In this document: positions 1 through 8,496 of the stretch, piece by piece
How the letters are laid out: every line of letters begins with the position of its first letter
Numbering within the stretch: the first letter of the stretch is position 1
Translations under genes and position numbers: made by a program
Virus record (IMG/VR): IMGVR_UViG_3300030333_003928
Location: 3,791-44,667 of that record
Reading direction: 5' to 3' (one strand)
DNA: 40,877 nt
From: a virus
The notes under the pieces: generated by a model
The model's database searches: none
What the model saw: the letters and a program-made list of their open reading frames with translations, nothing else
What the model was told of the DNA's origin: nothing

Positions 1-52
1 GGGGACAGTTAAACAGATATCAGCTTTTTGAAAATAGCAACGGGAAGCCAAA

Positions 53-790
53 ATGAATCCCTACAAGAACGGCTACAGTGTCTTACCCCAACTAGAACGA
101 TTGGAGCTTGAAGAATCTCCCTTTCATCGTGATGAAAATTACGACCATTACATAGAAGAAAAAAAGAAAGCCTGTAAATCTCAACAGGTCTATCTACTGC
201 ACAATATCTTTCTAACAAGCCGTGTTTTAAGCTATCTTGAAGATTTGATTAATATTCACGCAAATTGGGTAAAACCCCCATATACTCTTGATAACATAGC
301 GATGCAGTTACAAGAAGACATTGCTATTCATTCTGCCATCAATGGAAAAGATTCCCTAGAAGCAACACATATCTGCTTTCCTTCTGGTTGGAGACCCGAA
401 GAAAAAATCGGCAGACCTTTATCAGAAATTCATGCCCCAATTCCAGGTATGAATCTATCTAATAGTTATAAATTAGCGGAAACAGCGAGTCAGCAAGGTC
501 CATTCAAGAGATTTGTCTGGTCTCCTGTTTTTGAAAACAAAATTAATTTTCACCCAGATTTACCAAAACAAAAATTCAATCCAAGCAATCCATTTGTCAA
601 AGTAAAAGTAGAAAAACAAATAACAATACCAATTCCAAAATTAAATTGTTTTATTTTTATACTAAGACAATATTTGGTTGATCCAGTTTTTCCAGATCTG
701 CACAACGCATGTGCTGGAATGACTCCAGAGCAAAGAAAGTACAAGAATATTGATGAAAGGTTCTTACAATATTTATCTGAAAAAAAATAA
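53..790 (+). CDS. Heme-dependent oxidative N-demethylase-like protein (DUF3445 family)
   Basis: The 245-residue product matches the DUF3445 pattern I recall: a Q-E-D-I-A stretch near residues 86-91, the block CFPSGWRPEEKIGRPL at 108-123, IHAPIPG at 126-132, and a later aromatic and Arg-rich region ending in an I-L-R-Q-Y-L-V-D-P segment. Characterised members are heme proteins that oxidatively demethylate N-methyl groups using oxygen, so a cytoplasmic amine-metabolism role follows from the family. The substrate here is unknown. The ATG at 53 has a GGGAA element 6-7 bases upstream, but the frame is open to the left window edge, so a longer protein starting outside the window cannot be excluded. 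It is shorter than typical bacterial members. It lies upstream of the UV endonuclease gene, separated by a promoter. Family assignment is by motif memory only. Confidence 0.72.
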   Translation: MNPYKNGYSVLPQLERLELEESPFHRDENYDHYIEEKKKACKSQQVYLLHNIFLTSRVLSYLEDLINIHANWVKPPYTLDNIAMQLQEDIAIHSAINGKDSLEATHICFPSGWRPEEKIGRPLSEIHAPIPGMNLSNSYKLAETASQQGPFKRFVWSPVFENKINFHPDLPKQKFNPSNPFVKVKVEKQITIPIPKLNCFIFILRQYLVDPVFPDLHNACAGMTPEQRKYKNIDERFLQYLSEKK

Positions 791-801
791 TAAACATGCA
801 C

Positions 802-830
802 TTGTATTATTTCAATGTGTATATTATAAT
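802..830 (+). promoter_or_regulatory. Sigma70-type promoter upstream of uvsE-like gene
   Basis: A TTGTAT box at 802-807 and a perfect TATAAT at 825-830 are separated by 17 bases. The gene start at 868 lies 38 bases further on, in a gap between coding regions. This fits a host-type housekeeping promoter driving 868-2123 and possibly the beta-helix genes beyond. Confidence 0.6.
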
Positions 831-867
831 ACAATAGTTAATAAACTTTGTAATACGGGGCATACCA

Positions 868-1923
868 ATGTATAATTTGTGCTGTATCAGTAATGATCTC
901 AAGGAAAAAGGAATCTCTTTTAGGACTATGACCTTTAAGAGATTTCTTCAATTATGCGAGCAATCTGGAGACGAAAAGGCTTTATTTGAACTAGGATCAC
1001 GTTGGTTAAACAATGTAAAGGTTACTATAGAGTCTATTAAACACTGTAGTAGAAACAGTTGGGGATATCGTGTATCATCCTCAATTTTTCCATGTTTAAC
1101 GCATCCTGAATTCAAATATGACATATCTGATGTTCCTCAGTACAAAGAAATTATGCAAATTTTTGCAGTGAATAGACCTGCACTAATTTGGACTCCCAAG
1201 AGAGATGAGGAGGACGATATATATGCAGACGAAGATATATCATTGGGAGTCAGATTATCAATACATCCAGATCAGTTTAATGTTTTGGCAAGTAATAACC
1301 AAAATGCGGTAAATAAAACTATAAACGAACTTAATTATCAAGGTTGGTTGATGGATCAGCTAGGATGTCAAAGAAATCACTTTAACCCCATTAACATTCA
1401 TGTTAACTGCACCGATGGCAGTTTTGAAGAGATAGCACAAAGATTCATGTCTAACCTGAGAAGATGTCACATCTCTGTAAAAAAGCGTATAGTCTTAGAA
1501 AATGAAGACAAGGGATGTTGGAATGTGCAAAATTTAATTACTTATTTTTACAAACCTTATGGGATTCCAATTACATTTGATAACCTTCATCATATGTGCA
1601 ATCCTTCACCCTTACTGAATAATGATGAGTTGGCTATGGAAGAATGTGCAAAAACCTGGAATTGTCGTCCAATATTTCATTATAGTGAATCAGACCCAAA
1701 CAAGACTAATCCAAGAAGTCATGCAGAAATGCCACGTAGTTTTCCCAAAAATAATCAATATGATTGGGATGTTGAATTAAAATCAAAAGACAAAGCTATT
1801 CGTGCAGTTGCATCAATGGCAACAAATCACGATATGAAAAAGTTAAAATTAAAATCTGATGCAGCGAGATGGAAAGCTTTACTAAGTGATCAAGGAATTC
1901 AAAATAATGGCTGGAATATATAA
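868..1923 (+). CDS. uvsE: UV DNA damage endonuclease (UvsE/UVDE family)
   Basis: This 351-residue protein resembles UVDE enzymes, TIM-barrel metal-dependent endonucleases that nick DNA 5' of UV photoproducts to start alternative excision repair. Visible family motifs are IHPDQFN at 132-138, NIHVN at 176-180, the metal-ligand-like ENED at 211-214 and TFDNLHH at 236-242, followed by FHYSES near residue 270. The N-terminal segment with Y-N-L-C and S-F-R-T also fits the family start. Length is close to that of bacterial UvsE. The stop codon shares its last A with the next ATG (TAATG), so the two genes are probably translationally coupled. In a phage it would repair UV-damaged genomes after entry, independently of host nucleotide excision repair. 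Confidence 0.88.
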   Translation: MYNLCCISNDLKEKGISFRTMTFKRFLQLCEQSGDEKALFELGSRWLNNVKVTIESIKHCSRNSWGYRVSSSIFPCLTHPEFKYDISDVPQYKEIMQIFAVNRPALIWTPKRDEEDDIYADEDISLGVRLSIHPDQFNVLASNNQNAVNKTINELNYQGWLMDQLGCQRNHFNPINIHVNCTDGSFEEIAQRFMSNLRRCHISVKKRIVLENEDKGCWNVQNLITYFYKPYGIPITFDNLHHMCNPSPLLNNDELAMEECAKTWNCRPIFHYSESDPNKTNPRSHAEMPRSFPKNNQYDWDVELKSKDKAIRAVASMATNHDMKKLKLKSDAARWKALLSDQGIQNNGWNI

Positions 1924-2123
1924 TGGAAGAATATAGGATAATAGTTGTTGAGGAAGGGGAAATCAATCGCGGTCTTGACGATTCACAACTCGCCAAGTTA
2001 TCCAAGGCGAATCATGTCGTTATGAGAAAAAAGGACAAGACGTGTGTTCCGCTTAAAGATAAGTGGAAATCCTTAGACCATCAAACAGTTACTATTTACC
2101 TTCCAGAAGAAAAGGATTCATAA
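1923..2123 (+). CDS. Small protein of unknown function
   Basis: A 66-residue charged protein, rich in Glu and Lys, with no signal peptide, membrane segment or Cys motif. Its ATG overlaps the uvsE-like stop by one base (TAATG), and its own stop is followed directly by the ATG at 2125, so it sits inside a tight operon between a repair enzyme and a beta-helix fibre gene. The predicted strands R-I-I-V-V-E and T-V-T-I-Y-L suggest a small beta-containing fold. I do not recognise the family. The gene is supported mainly by its coupling to both neighbours. Confidence 0.6.
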   Translation: MEEYRIIVVEEGEINRGLDDSQLAKLSKANHVVMRKKDKTCVPLKDKWKSLDHQTVTIYLPEEKDS

Positions 2124-2124
2124 G

Positions 2125-4251
2125 ATGTCATATTTTGTAAAATGTAGCAATCTTGAATACAACTCTACCAATATGCTTATACAGCATTTTCCAGATTACA
2201 ACTCCGCTTTGAATTTTGCTGAACAAAAGGTTCAAGAGGGATATTCTACAACCGTACACTCTGGATCAACACATGTTCATGTCTATCCCGTGGATGAGCA
2301 AGAAGAGTCATCAACTCCAGATCCTGTCCAACCTGTAGATCCGAATCCTGTTCAGCCAGTTGATCCTGTGCAGCCAACGAATGTGCCTAAAAACGTTCTC
2401 CACCTTGGAATTATTGAAGGTGAAAATATCAGCGACGATGATCTCGTCCACAATGGCGATGTACTAGAGAAGGCAGCGGGTGATGGTGAGAATCTTTATT
2501 TTCCATCTGGAACTTATGAGTTTGACAGAGCTGTGCAGTGGGAATCTAAAAAAGACATCGTTATAAAAGGAGACGGTAAATCCTCTAAAATCTGTCAGAG
2601 AAACGTGGGGACACGTCCCGGTCTTTTTGTTTTTGAATCGTGTTCCAATGTCAGTGTTTCAAGTCTGCAACTAATTGGAACAAATGCTCTGGGTTTTGTT
2701 CCAGATTCAGCATCTCGTGCAGAATATGCAATAGGCTGTTTTCAATCTAAGAATGTTACAGTCAGTGATTGTGACATATGGGGTTGGCCTACTGATAAAA
2801 CAATTTTCTTTAGAGATTGTTGGTGTGTCAAGGTTACAAATTGTCTTTTGTATTTCAATGTTAGCCGAGGTGAGGATGGTGCTGACATCTATGTACAAGA
2901 GTCAAAAAGTCCTTTTGAAGATGGAATAACTAGATATATTGAGATCACAAACAATAGACTTCTTTCTAATAATCTTGGTGGAGTTTTATGCACAAGTGCA
3001 AATTCTGGTTTAATAGTTTCAAATAATACCGTTGTTACTTGTGACGAAAATATGGTTGAAATTCAGTCACCTACTCTTATAAATAGAAAAGAAGGCATAG
3101 AATTGCACTACACAGCATCTGATGCAGATGGTAACAACAGAGATGTACATGAAGCAATTTGTGCCAACAATTTAGTCAAAAATACGAGATGGTCTGGCAT
3201 CTATTGTAATAATGCAAAAGAAAATCTTACAGGGCCAGGAGGGATAAAGGGGTCTATTACAGGCAACACAGTAATAAATACTTGTCAAGAGCAAAAAAAA
3301 TACCAAGCTGGAAACAAACGTGCTGGAATTTGTATCCAACAACATCAACAGCTGACTATTTCTAATAATGTTATTAGAGGTATTGGTGTAGATCCCACAT
3401 CGGGACAAGAGCATTCGGGAATGATTTTGGAATGTTCAACAGACAAAACTGCAAACATCAATGCTACAGCAATTGTTAGCAACAATATAATTACCGATGT
3501 CAAGGGTCGTGGTATTACTGTTGGTAAAACGGGTGCCAGATATAATATCGTGAACAACATTGTTCAAAATTGTGATAAAAACTTTTTATTAGTTTATGGT
3601 TCACATGGTTCAGCAAAAGCTAAATTAAACATAAACAACAATAGCTTTCTAAATGAGATTGATAACTACTCAACAAGTCCAATGATTTTAATTTCTGGAG
3701 GTAAAGACGGTGATGTCAATTTTACAGACAATACTGTCAGTTCAGAAGATAAACCTATCTTTTCTAACGCTGCAATACTTTTTAGATGTTCACTATCTGA
3801 TGCAAAAATTAGCTCCAACAGATTTATTGGACCAGCCAAATCTTATTCAAATGTCCGTGCCATTTATTTGGATGTAATAAAAAAGAATGGACGACATCAA
3901 GAAATGATTTTAAAAGACAATTACATTGCCAACGTTAAATATGGTATATATGGCGGAGGATCTCCCACGAATACCTCTGGACCAACTATTATGGAAGATA
4001 CCACATGGGACAATGTAACTATAAAAATTAGTGGAGATTCTGATGACTATATTTTTGAAGGTAAAAGGAACTTTGATGGTAGAATTACCATCTTTTCTGA
4101 CTCAAATCCAAGCAAAGGAACTTGGCTACGTGGTGATGAAAGAATTGTAAAAAATCCATCAGCAAACTCTCCCTACTGTTTTGTTTGCGTTAAAGTAAAC
4201 AGTAACGGGTCTGGTCAATGGATGAGTGGAGCTTTATTAAAGAACAGATAA
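2125..4251 (+). CDS. Right-handed beta-helix protein, tailspike/pectate-lyase-like
   Basis: This 708-residue protein has three parts. Residues 1-65 form a small mixed domain that could be the particle-attachment end. Residues about 66-92 are a Pro/Asp/Gln-rich linker with repeated QPVDP units. From about 93 onward there is a long run of short Asn-rich strands with N-N-x-I/V turns typical of right-handed parallel beta-helices. The beginning of the helix (G-D-V-L-E-K-A, then L-Y-F-P-S-G-T-Y-E-F) matches the pectate_lyase_3 pattern common in phage tailspikes. There is no signal peptide, as expected for a virion protein made in the cytoplasm. It is first of three consecutive beta-helix genes spaced by 17-21 bases. 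Host-glycan binding or cleavage is the likely role. No catalytic residues could be assigned. Confidence 0.75.
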   Translation: MSYFVKCSNLEYNSTNMLIQHFPDYNSALNFAEQKVQEGYSTTVHSGSTHVHVYPVDEQEESSTPDPVQPVDPNPVQPVDPVQPTNVPKNVLHLGIIEGENISDDDLVHNGDVLEKAAGDGENLYFPSGTYEFDRAVQWESKKDIVIKGDGKSSKICQRNVGTRPGLFVFESCSNVSVSSLQLIGTNALGFVPDSASRAEYAIGCFQSKNVTVSDCDIWGWPTDKTIFFRDCWCVKVTNCLLYFNVSRGEDGADIYVQESKSPFEDGITRYIEITNNRLLSNNLGGVLCTSANSGLIVSNNTVVTCDENMVEIQSPTLINRKEGIELHYTASDADGNNRDVHEAICANNLVKNTRWSGIYCNNAKENLTGPGGIKGSITGNTVINTCQEQKKYQAGNKRAGICIQQHQQLTISNNVIRGIGVDPTSGQEHSGMILECSTDKTANINATAIVSNNIITDVKGRGITVGKTGARYNIVNNIVQNCDKNFLLVYGSHGSAKAKLNINNNSFLNEIDNYSTSPMILISGGKDGDVNFTDNTVSSEDKPIFSNAAILFRCSLSDAKISSNRFIGPAKSYSNVRAIYLDVIKKNGRHQEMILKDNYIANVKYGIYGGGSPTNTSGPTIMEDTTWDNVTIKISGDSDDYIFEGKRNFDGRITIFSDSNPSKGTWLRGDERIVKNPSANSPYCFVCVKVNSNGSGQWMSGALLKNR

Positions 4252-4272
4252 AACTAACCAAGGAGAAATAAG

Positions 4273-6255
4273 ATGTCACAATTGTTAAGATTAGAATCCA
4301 CTCTTAACTGTATTTCAGTTTCCTTAGACGTTCCTACCGATCTTATGCCCAGAGCAGATGGTACAGTGGGTCCAGGGTCAGTTCCACAAAGTGTAGCCAA
4401 CCTAAAATTCCGCAAGGTTGGAGATGTCAACTGGATTGATGCACAACCCTTGTGTCCTATCAAAACAACCAGATATCATGGCGGAAAGAGAGGAAATTAT
4501 TCAGTAGATTATTATACTGGAAGTATTCTGTTTTTGTCTCCCGGCACAGAGTATGAAATTCTAGTAACTTTGCGTGGCATAACGTACACAAAAACAATCA
4601 GAACTCGAATGGACGTTCATCAAATTACTCCTCATGGAGATGTTAGACCAGTTCCCACAACTCTCGACGCTAATAACAATGTTATTATCACTGAAGGCGG
4701 CCCAGATGAAGATCATCCCGTTGTGTATGACGGTGAAAATATGTATCTTGACTGCAATCGTTTTTACATAAATGTTCCTAATGTATTAGTCAAAAATCTC
4801 GGATTGGGTGGTCAGTGTAATATACGGGCTAACAACGTCAGACTTCATAATTGTACGCTAAATGATACTTCTTATCTTGTAATGATTTATGCTAACAATG
4901 CAACAATTACAAATTGCAGACTGCTTGGCAATGAAACAACAGACGTAAATGGCTATGCTGGCGAAGGAGTACAAACAGACAAAAAGAATCGAGGTACTGT
5001 TGTTAAAGGTTGTGAAATTAAAGGCGTAGCCGATGCATATTCTTACGGCTGGGGCAATATTGACTTTATTGACAATGTAGTCCACACAATTGTAGACGAT
5101 CTTTTTGAAAGCGATGAAAACTGGGATAACCTAAGATGCATAGGAAATATTTTTGCAGGAGATGAGAGACTTACTCATGAAGGTGTTCGTCCTCACAATG
5201 GATTCTCCATGCAACCTATGAACAGCGGCCCTTGGTATATTATCGGGAATGCTTTTAGAGTTGCACCAGAACAAAGCTGGGTGAAAAAGGGTAAAGCTGG
5301 TGGGCCAGTATTTTTTGCAAATAATTATGTGAGGGTTAATTCTACCAGTAATCAAGCGTATATTGAGGGCTGGTGGAATAAATCTCTTGGATGTTTCTGC
5401 AATAATGTTTTCCTTTCAGAGATTGATTATAGACTTGCTAGACGGGCTGGTGATTATTATTATGATTTTATTAAGAATTATGGTCGCTTTGAAAGTAATG
5501 TCTATATTTATCCTGACGGCAAAGAAGGTAAGCTTTGGTCTACTCAAGACGGTACTCTTTCGGTCTCACAATGTCAGGCCAAAGGATTTGAGATTAACTC
5601 AGCTTACGCAACCGAGGCAGACCTAGTTGGCGATGGAGTTGCGGCAGACTTTACAACTGCTAAAGTGATTACTGGAATTACAAACGGTGGACTTGGAGCT
5701 TCTACTTGGGAGAAGCCTTATGATTTCTCAGATGGAGTTGTTGAACCAGATCCTCAACCAGAACCAGATCCTGACTGTTCTCAATACGAAGCAGAACTAG
5801 CAAACTATCGTCGTATACTACAAGAAGGATTAGCATTAAAGCAACAACTTGAAGCCGAAATTGCGTCTCTTAACACACAAAACGCATCTCTAATTAGTCA
5901 GGTTGATTCTTTAACTACTACTGTCACTGTAATTCAAGAACAGTTATCTGATCTTGGTAAACAAACAGGTGACTTACATAAACAATTACTTGCAAAAGAT
6001 TCAGAAATTGCGAATCTCAACGAATCTTTACAAGTGTGCAACGACGCCTCTAGTGCAAAAGATCAACAAATTTCTACGTTAAACGTTATGATTTCTGATC
6101 GTGATTCAATTATCAATGATTTAAATGTCCAATTGGCAAATTGCGTTGATAATGAAGAGGTAAACAGATTACAAAATCAAATCACAGCATTACAAGAACA
6201 GTTAAACAACATAGTGTCAGCCTGGAATCAGTTTAAACAACTCCTCGGCGATTAA
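4273..6255 (+). CDS. Beta-helix fibre protein with FN3-like N-terminus and coiled-coil C-terminus
   Basis: The 660-residue product starts after a strong AAGGAG site. Residues about 1-115 look like a fibronectin-III-like sandwich (G-T-E-Y-E-I-L-V-T-L-R-G followed by K-T-I-R-T-R). Residues about 125-490 form a beta-helix rich in N-N and C-x-I/L turns and contain DDLFESDEN at 275-283, a motif also present in the 10522 gene. A Pro/Asp linker (EPDPQPEPDPDC) near 495-508 leads into about 145 residues of heptad-like coiled coil rich in Gln, Leu and Asn. The coiled coil suggests trimerisation, the usual state of tail fibres and spikes. The acidic motif on the helix could be a hydrolase or lyase site, but this is inference. 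Confidence 0.75.
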   Translation: MSQLLRLESTLNCISVSLDVPTDLMPRADGTVGPGSVPQSVANLKFRKVGDVNWIDAQPLCPIKTTRYHGGKRGNYSVDYYTGSILFLSPGTEYEILVTLRGITYTKTIRTRMDVHQITPHGDVRPVPTTLDANNNVIITEGGPDEDHPVVYDGENMYLDCNRFYINVPNVLVKNLGLGGQCNIRANNVRLHNCTLNDTSYLVMIYANNATITNCRLLGNETTDVNGYAGEGVQTDKKNRGTVVKGCEIKGVADAYSYGWGNIDFIDNVVHTIVDDLFESDENWDNLRCIGNIFAGDERLTHEGVRPHNGFSMQPMNSGPWYIIGNAFRVAPEQSWVKKGKAGGPVFFANNYVRVNSTSNQAYIEGWWNKSLGCFCNNVFLSEIDYRLARRAGDYYYDFIKNYGRFESNVYIYPDGKEGKLWSTQDGTLSVSQCQAKGFEINSAYATEADLVGDGVAADFTTAKVITGITNGGLGASTWEKPYDFSDGVVEPDPQPEPDPDCSQYEAELANYRRILQEGLALKQQLEAEIASLNTQNASLISQVDSLTTTVTVIQEQLSDLGKQTGDLHKQLLAKDSEIANLNESLQVCNDASSAKDQQISTLNVMISDRDSIINDLNVQLANCVDNEEVNRLQNQITALQEQLNNIVSAWNQFKQLLGD

Positions 6256-6272
6256 GTATAAGGAGACAATTT

Positions 6273-8114
6273 ATGGCAATTTCTAGAAAAATCATAGATG
6301 CAGATGGTCAGCCAGATGGTGGTAGTGGAGTCGTGTCTGGTGCTGGTTCAAAAGGGTTGACACCCTCTGAAAAACTAAGTTCTAATAACAAGATTAATGC
6401 ACCGGATGCTGTTGACCAGTCCATTTCTGAAATAAACTCGGATTTACAAGATCGTTATGACCATGAAAACTACTATGGGGGTGACTCTGATGGTGGAAAT
6501 ACTGCACCTGTTGCTAATAATGATGCGGGTTCGGTAAACAATGACAGTGTAACGGGGCAAAGTGTTATCATTGATGTTTTAGCTAATGATACTGACGCTG
6601 AAGGCAATAGCTTAACCATCAACTCTTTCACACAGCCATCAAATGGAACGGTTACTCAAGTGGGGCAAACTTTACAATATCAAGCTGATGCTGGATATGA
6701 TGGTTCGGACTCGTTTACTTATGACTGTACAGATGGAACAGCAGTGTCTAATACCGCTACGGTTAACATGACTGTAAACCTTACGCCAGTTGCTAATAAT
6801 GATTCAGGCTCGGTAAACAATGATAGTAAAACGGGTGCGAGTGTTATTGTTGACGTTCTAGCCAATGATACTGTCGCCGCGACCAAGACTTTAACTATAA
6901 ATTCTTTCACGCAACCAACAAACGGAACAGTTACCCAGGTTGGACAAACCTTGCAGTATCAAGCTAACGCTGGATATAATGGGTCCGATTCTTTTACTTA
7001 TGACTGCACAGATGGTACATTAACATCTAATACCGGAACAGTCAACATGACCGTAACCCTCACCACAAGAACGGTTACTATTGGAACGTCTGGAGACTAT
7101 GCTACGTGGGCAGCCTGGAACAATTCAGACGAGGACGAATACACTGCATACGACACTGTGGGATCTTTACCTTTAACGGTTATCTTCCAATCTGGAGAAA
7201 TTCATGATGCTAGTAGATATACTAACGATTATTTCCGTGGAACATGGGACAATGTAGCAAGTTCGCTGACAGTTACCAGCGAAGGATTTACTGGAATTCC
7301 TTATGGTGAAACTGGAGGCAATGGAACTTATTTTCGTTGCAACCATGTAGATAAATTGACAGGACATGGATCGGGAGCTAGTTCTTTTGGCACAATTAAA
7401 TGGACAGAAATAGAAATTGATTGTCCAACTCCTAATGGTAGTTATGTTGGAACTTTCGAATTCAGATATTCACCTAACCTTGATTTTATAGCAGACAGGT
7501 GTATATTCAGAAGTTATTCTGCGACAACAAATAACTGTGGCCTATTTATGGTTAGAGATTATAATACTAGCGGAAGTATCAGTATCACAAATAATTTATT
7601 TTATGATATATCATCGACGGGTACAAACTGCGGAGCCGTTGTTTATTATGCCAGCTCTTCAGGAAATCCTGATCATATTATTAAATTTTTAAACAACACT
7701 GTTGTAAAAGCAGAAGTTGATGATGCATCTAGTTATGTTATCAGAACCGCCAAAGCTTTGGATACAGATATTAAAAACAATGTTATACAAGCAACCGGAA
7801 CGAATGGCGGTATATTAAGCGATAATAGTCTCAGTGAAGGTAATGTTTTGCAAGACGCTTCTGGAAGTGCTAGTGATGTCAATAGTGTAGACGTGTATAC
7901 AGCGGCGGGCAACACTAGCGATGTGTATACAGATGTAGATGGATTTGATTTTAGCCATAAAACTGGAGGAGATGCTATTGGTGTAGCTACGACTTTAACA
8001 ATTGCGGAAAGCGGAGGAGAAGACGAAGTTCCAAACCCAGGATTGGATGGACAAAACCGTATTGATGGAGCTGCCAACTGGGATGCCGGAGCCACAGTCT
8101 ATAACACTGCATAG
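6273..8114 (+). CDS. Adhesin-like virion protein with two cadherin-like repeats and a beta-helix
   Basis: This 613-residue protein opens with about 77 residues of low-complexity N-terminus (G-S-G-V-V-S-G-A-G), which could dock to the particle. Two near-identical bacterial cadherin-like/Big repeats follow at about 78-169 and 170-262, each with P-V-A-N-N-D, V-L-A-N-D-T and G-S-D-S-F-T-Y-D. From about 265 a beta-helix domain starts with TVTIGTSGDYATWAAW, the same opening signature seen in the repeated modules of the 2345-residue protein. The C-terminus (P-N-P-G-L-D-G, then I-D-G-A) is the capping pattern often seen at the end of such helices. It is preceded by AAGGAGA. The gene probably encodes a receptor-binding or glycan-binding appendage. 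Calcium binding by the cadherin-like repeats is possible from the family. Confidence 0.72.
   Translation: MAISRKIIDADGQPDGGSGVVSGAGSKGLTPSEKLSSNNKINAPDAVDQSISEINSDLQDRYDHENYYGGDSDGGNTAPVANNDAGSVNNDSVTGQSVIIDVLANDTDAEGNSLTINSFTQPSNGTVTQVGQTLQYQADAGYDGSDSFTYDCTDGTAVSNTATVNMTVNLTPVANNDSGSVNNDSKTGASVIVDVLANDTVAATKTLTINSFTQPTNGTVTQVGQTLQYQANAGYNGSDSFTYDCTDGTLTSNTGTVNMTVTLTTRTVTIGTSGDYATWAAWNNSDEDEYTAYDTVGSLPLTVIFQSGEIHDASRYTNDYFRGTWDNVASSLTVTSEGFTGIPYGETGGNGTYFRCNHVDKLTGHGSGASSFGTIKWTEIEIDCPTPNGSYVGTFEFRYSPNLDFIADRCIFRSYSATTNNCGLFMVRDYNTSGSISITNNLFYDISSTGTNCGAVVYYASSSGNPDHIIKFLNNTVVKAEVDDASSYVIRTAKALDTDIKNNVIQATGTNGGILSDNSLSEGNVLQDASGSASDVNSVDVYTAAGNTSDVYTDVDGFDFSHKTGGDAIGVATTLTIAESGGEDEVPNPGLDGQNRIDGAANWDAGATVYNTA
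6504..7060 (+). repeat. Tandem duplication of a cadherin-like domain
   Basis: Two copies of a roughly 92-codon unit (about 6504-6779 and 6780-7060) encode nearly the same domain. Shared stretches include VLANDT, TVTQVGQTLQYQA and GSDSFTYDCTDGT. The nucleotide sequences differ mostly at third positions, which suggests an old duplication kept at protein level. Confidence 0.8.
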
Positions 8115-8125
8115 GAAAGATAGTT

Positions 8126-8230
8126 ATTACTATCACTGAAAGAATTTTTGAGTTTATAGTGGCCGTTTCAATAGGTGTAGTCATCGGGAAGTTGGCTACC
8201 CTATTGATCGGTTTCTTTGTTAATGGTTGA
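8126..8230 (+). CDS. Possible small membrane protein with a non-canonical start
   Basis: The gap after the 6273 gene contains an open frame ending in TGA at 8228-8230 that encodes about 34 residues. They begin T-I-T-E-R-I-F and then form one hydrophobic helix with V-A-V-S-I-G-V-V-I-G and L-L-I-G-F-F-V. There is no ATG. An AGGA element at 8113-8116 is well placed for an ATT at 8126, and a GTG at 8159 would give a shorter form. The amphipathic start, single membrane span and short tail look like a real small phage membrane protein, but the missing ordinary start codon keeps confidence low. A TTGACA promoter element overlaps its last codon. Confidence 0.33.
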   Translation: MTITERIFEFIVAVSIGVVIGKLATLLIGFFVNG

Positions 8231-8254
8231 CATTTAAATATTGTATTGTACATT
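8227..8254 (+). promoter_or_regulatory. Sigma70-type promoter candidate
   Basis: A perfect TTGACA at 8227-8232 is followed after 16 bases by TACATT at 8249-8254. It lies 22 bases before the ATG at 8277, with a GGAG ribosome site between. It probably drives 8277-10175, an operon of an unknown gene, a nuclease-like gene and guaC. Confidence 0.5.
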
Positions 8255-8276
8255 CTAAACAGACAGGAGTAGGACT

Positions 8277-8483
8277 ATGGAAAATGAAAATTTGCAAGCG
8301 GCCTGGAAACAACTTTTGAGTAACATGACATTCATTGCAACTGAAAGTAGTCTATCTTATTCTTTTCCAGATTATAATTTCAAAGAATTTCAAGAAGAAT
8401 TTGAAAAGGTAATGTTTGAATCCAAAAACGACGACGAAACTCAAGCTATTGATGAATTCTGGCGAGATGAAGACCTGATTTAG
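8277..8483 (+). CDS. Small acidic protein of unknown function
   Basis: A 68-residue acidic protein, probably helical, with many Glu, Asp and Phe residues and no recognisable motif. An ACAGGAG ribosome site lies 9-10 bases before the ATG. It follows a promoter candidate and is 13 bases upstream of the nuclease-like gene. Small acidic phage proteins next to nucleases can be inhibitors or DNA mimics, but nothing in the sequence proves that here. Confidence 0.6.
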   Translation: MENENLQAAWKQLLSNMTFIATESSLSYSFPDYNFKEFQEEFEKVMFESKNDDETQAIDEFWRDEDLI

Positions 8484-8496
8484 AAAAGGAAATTAA

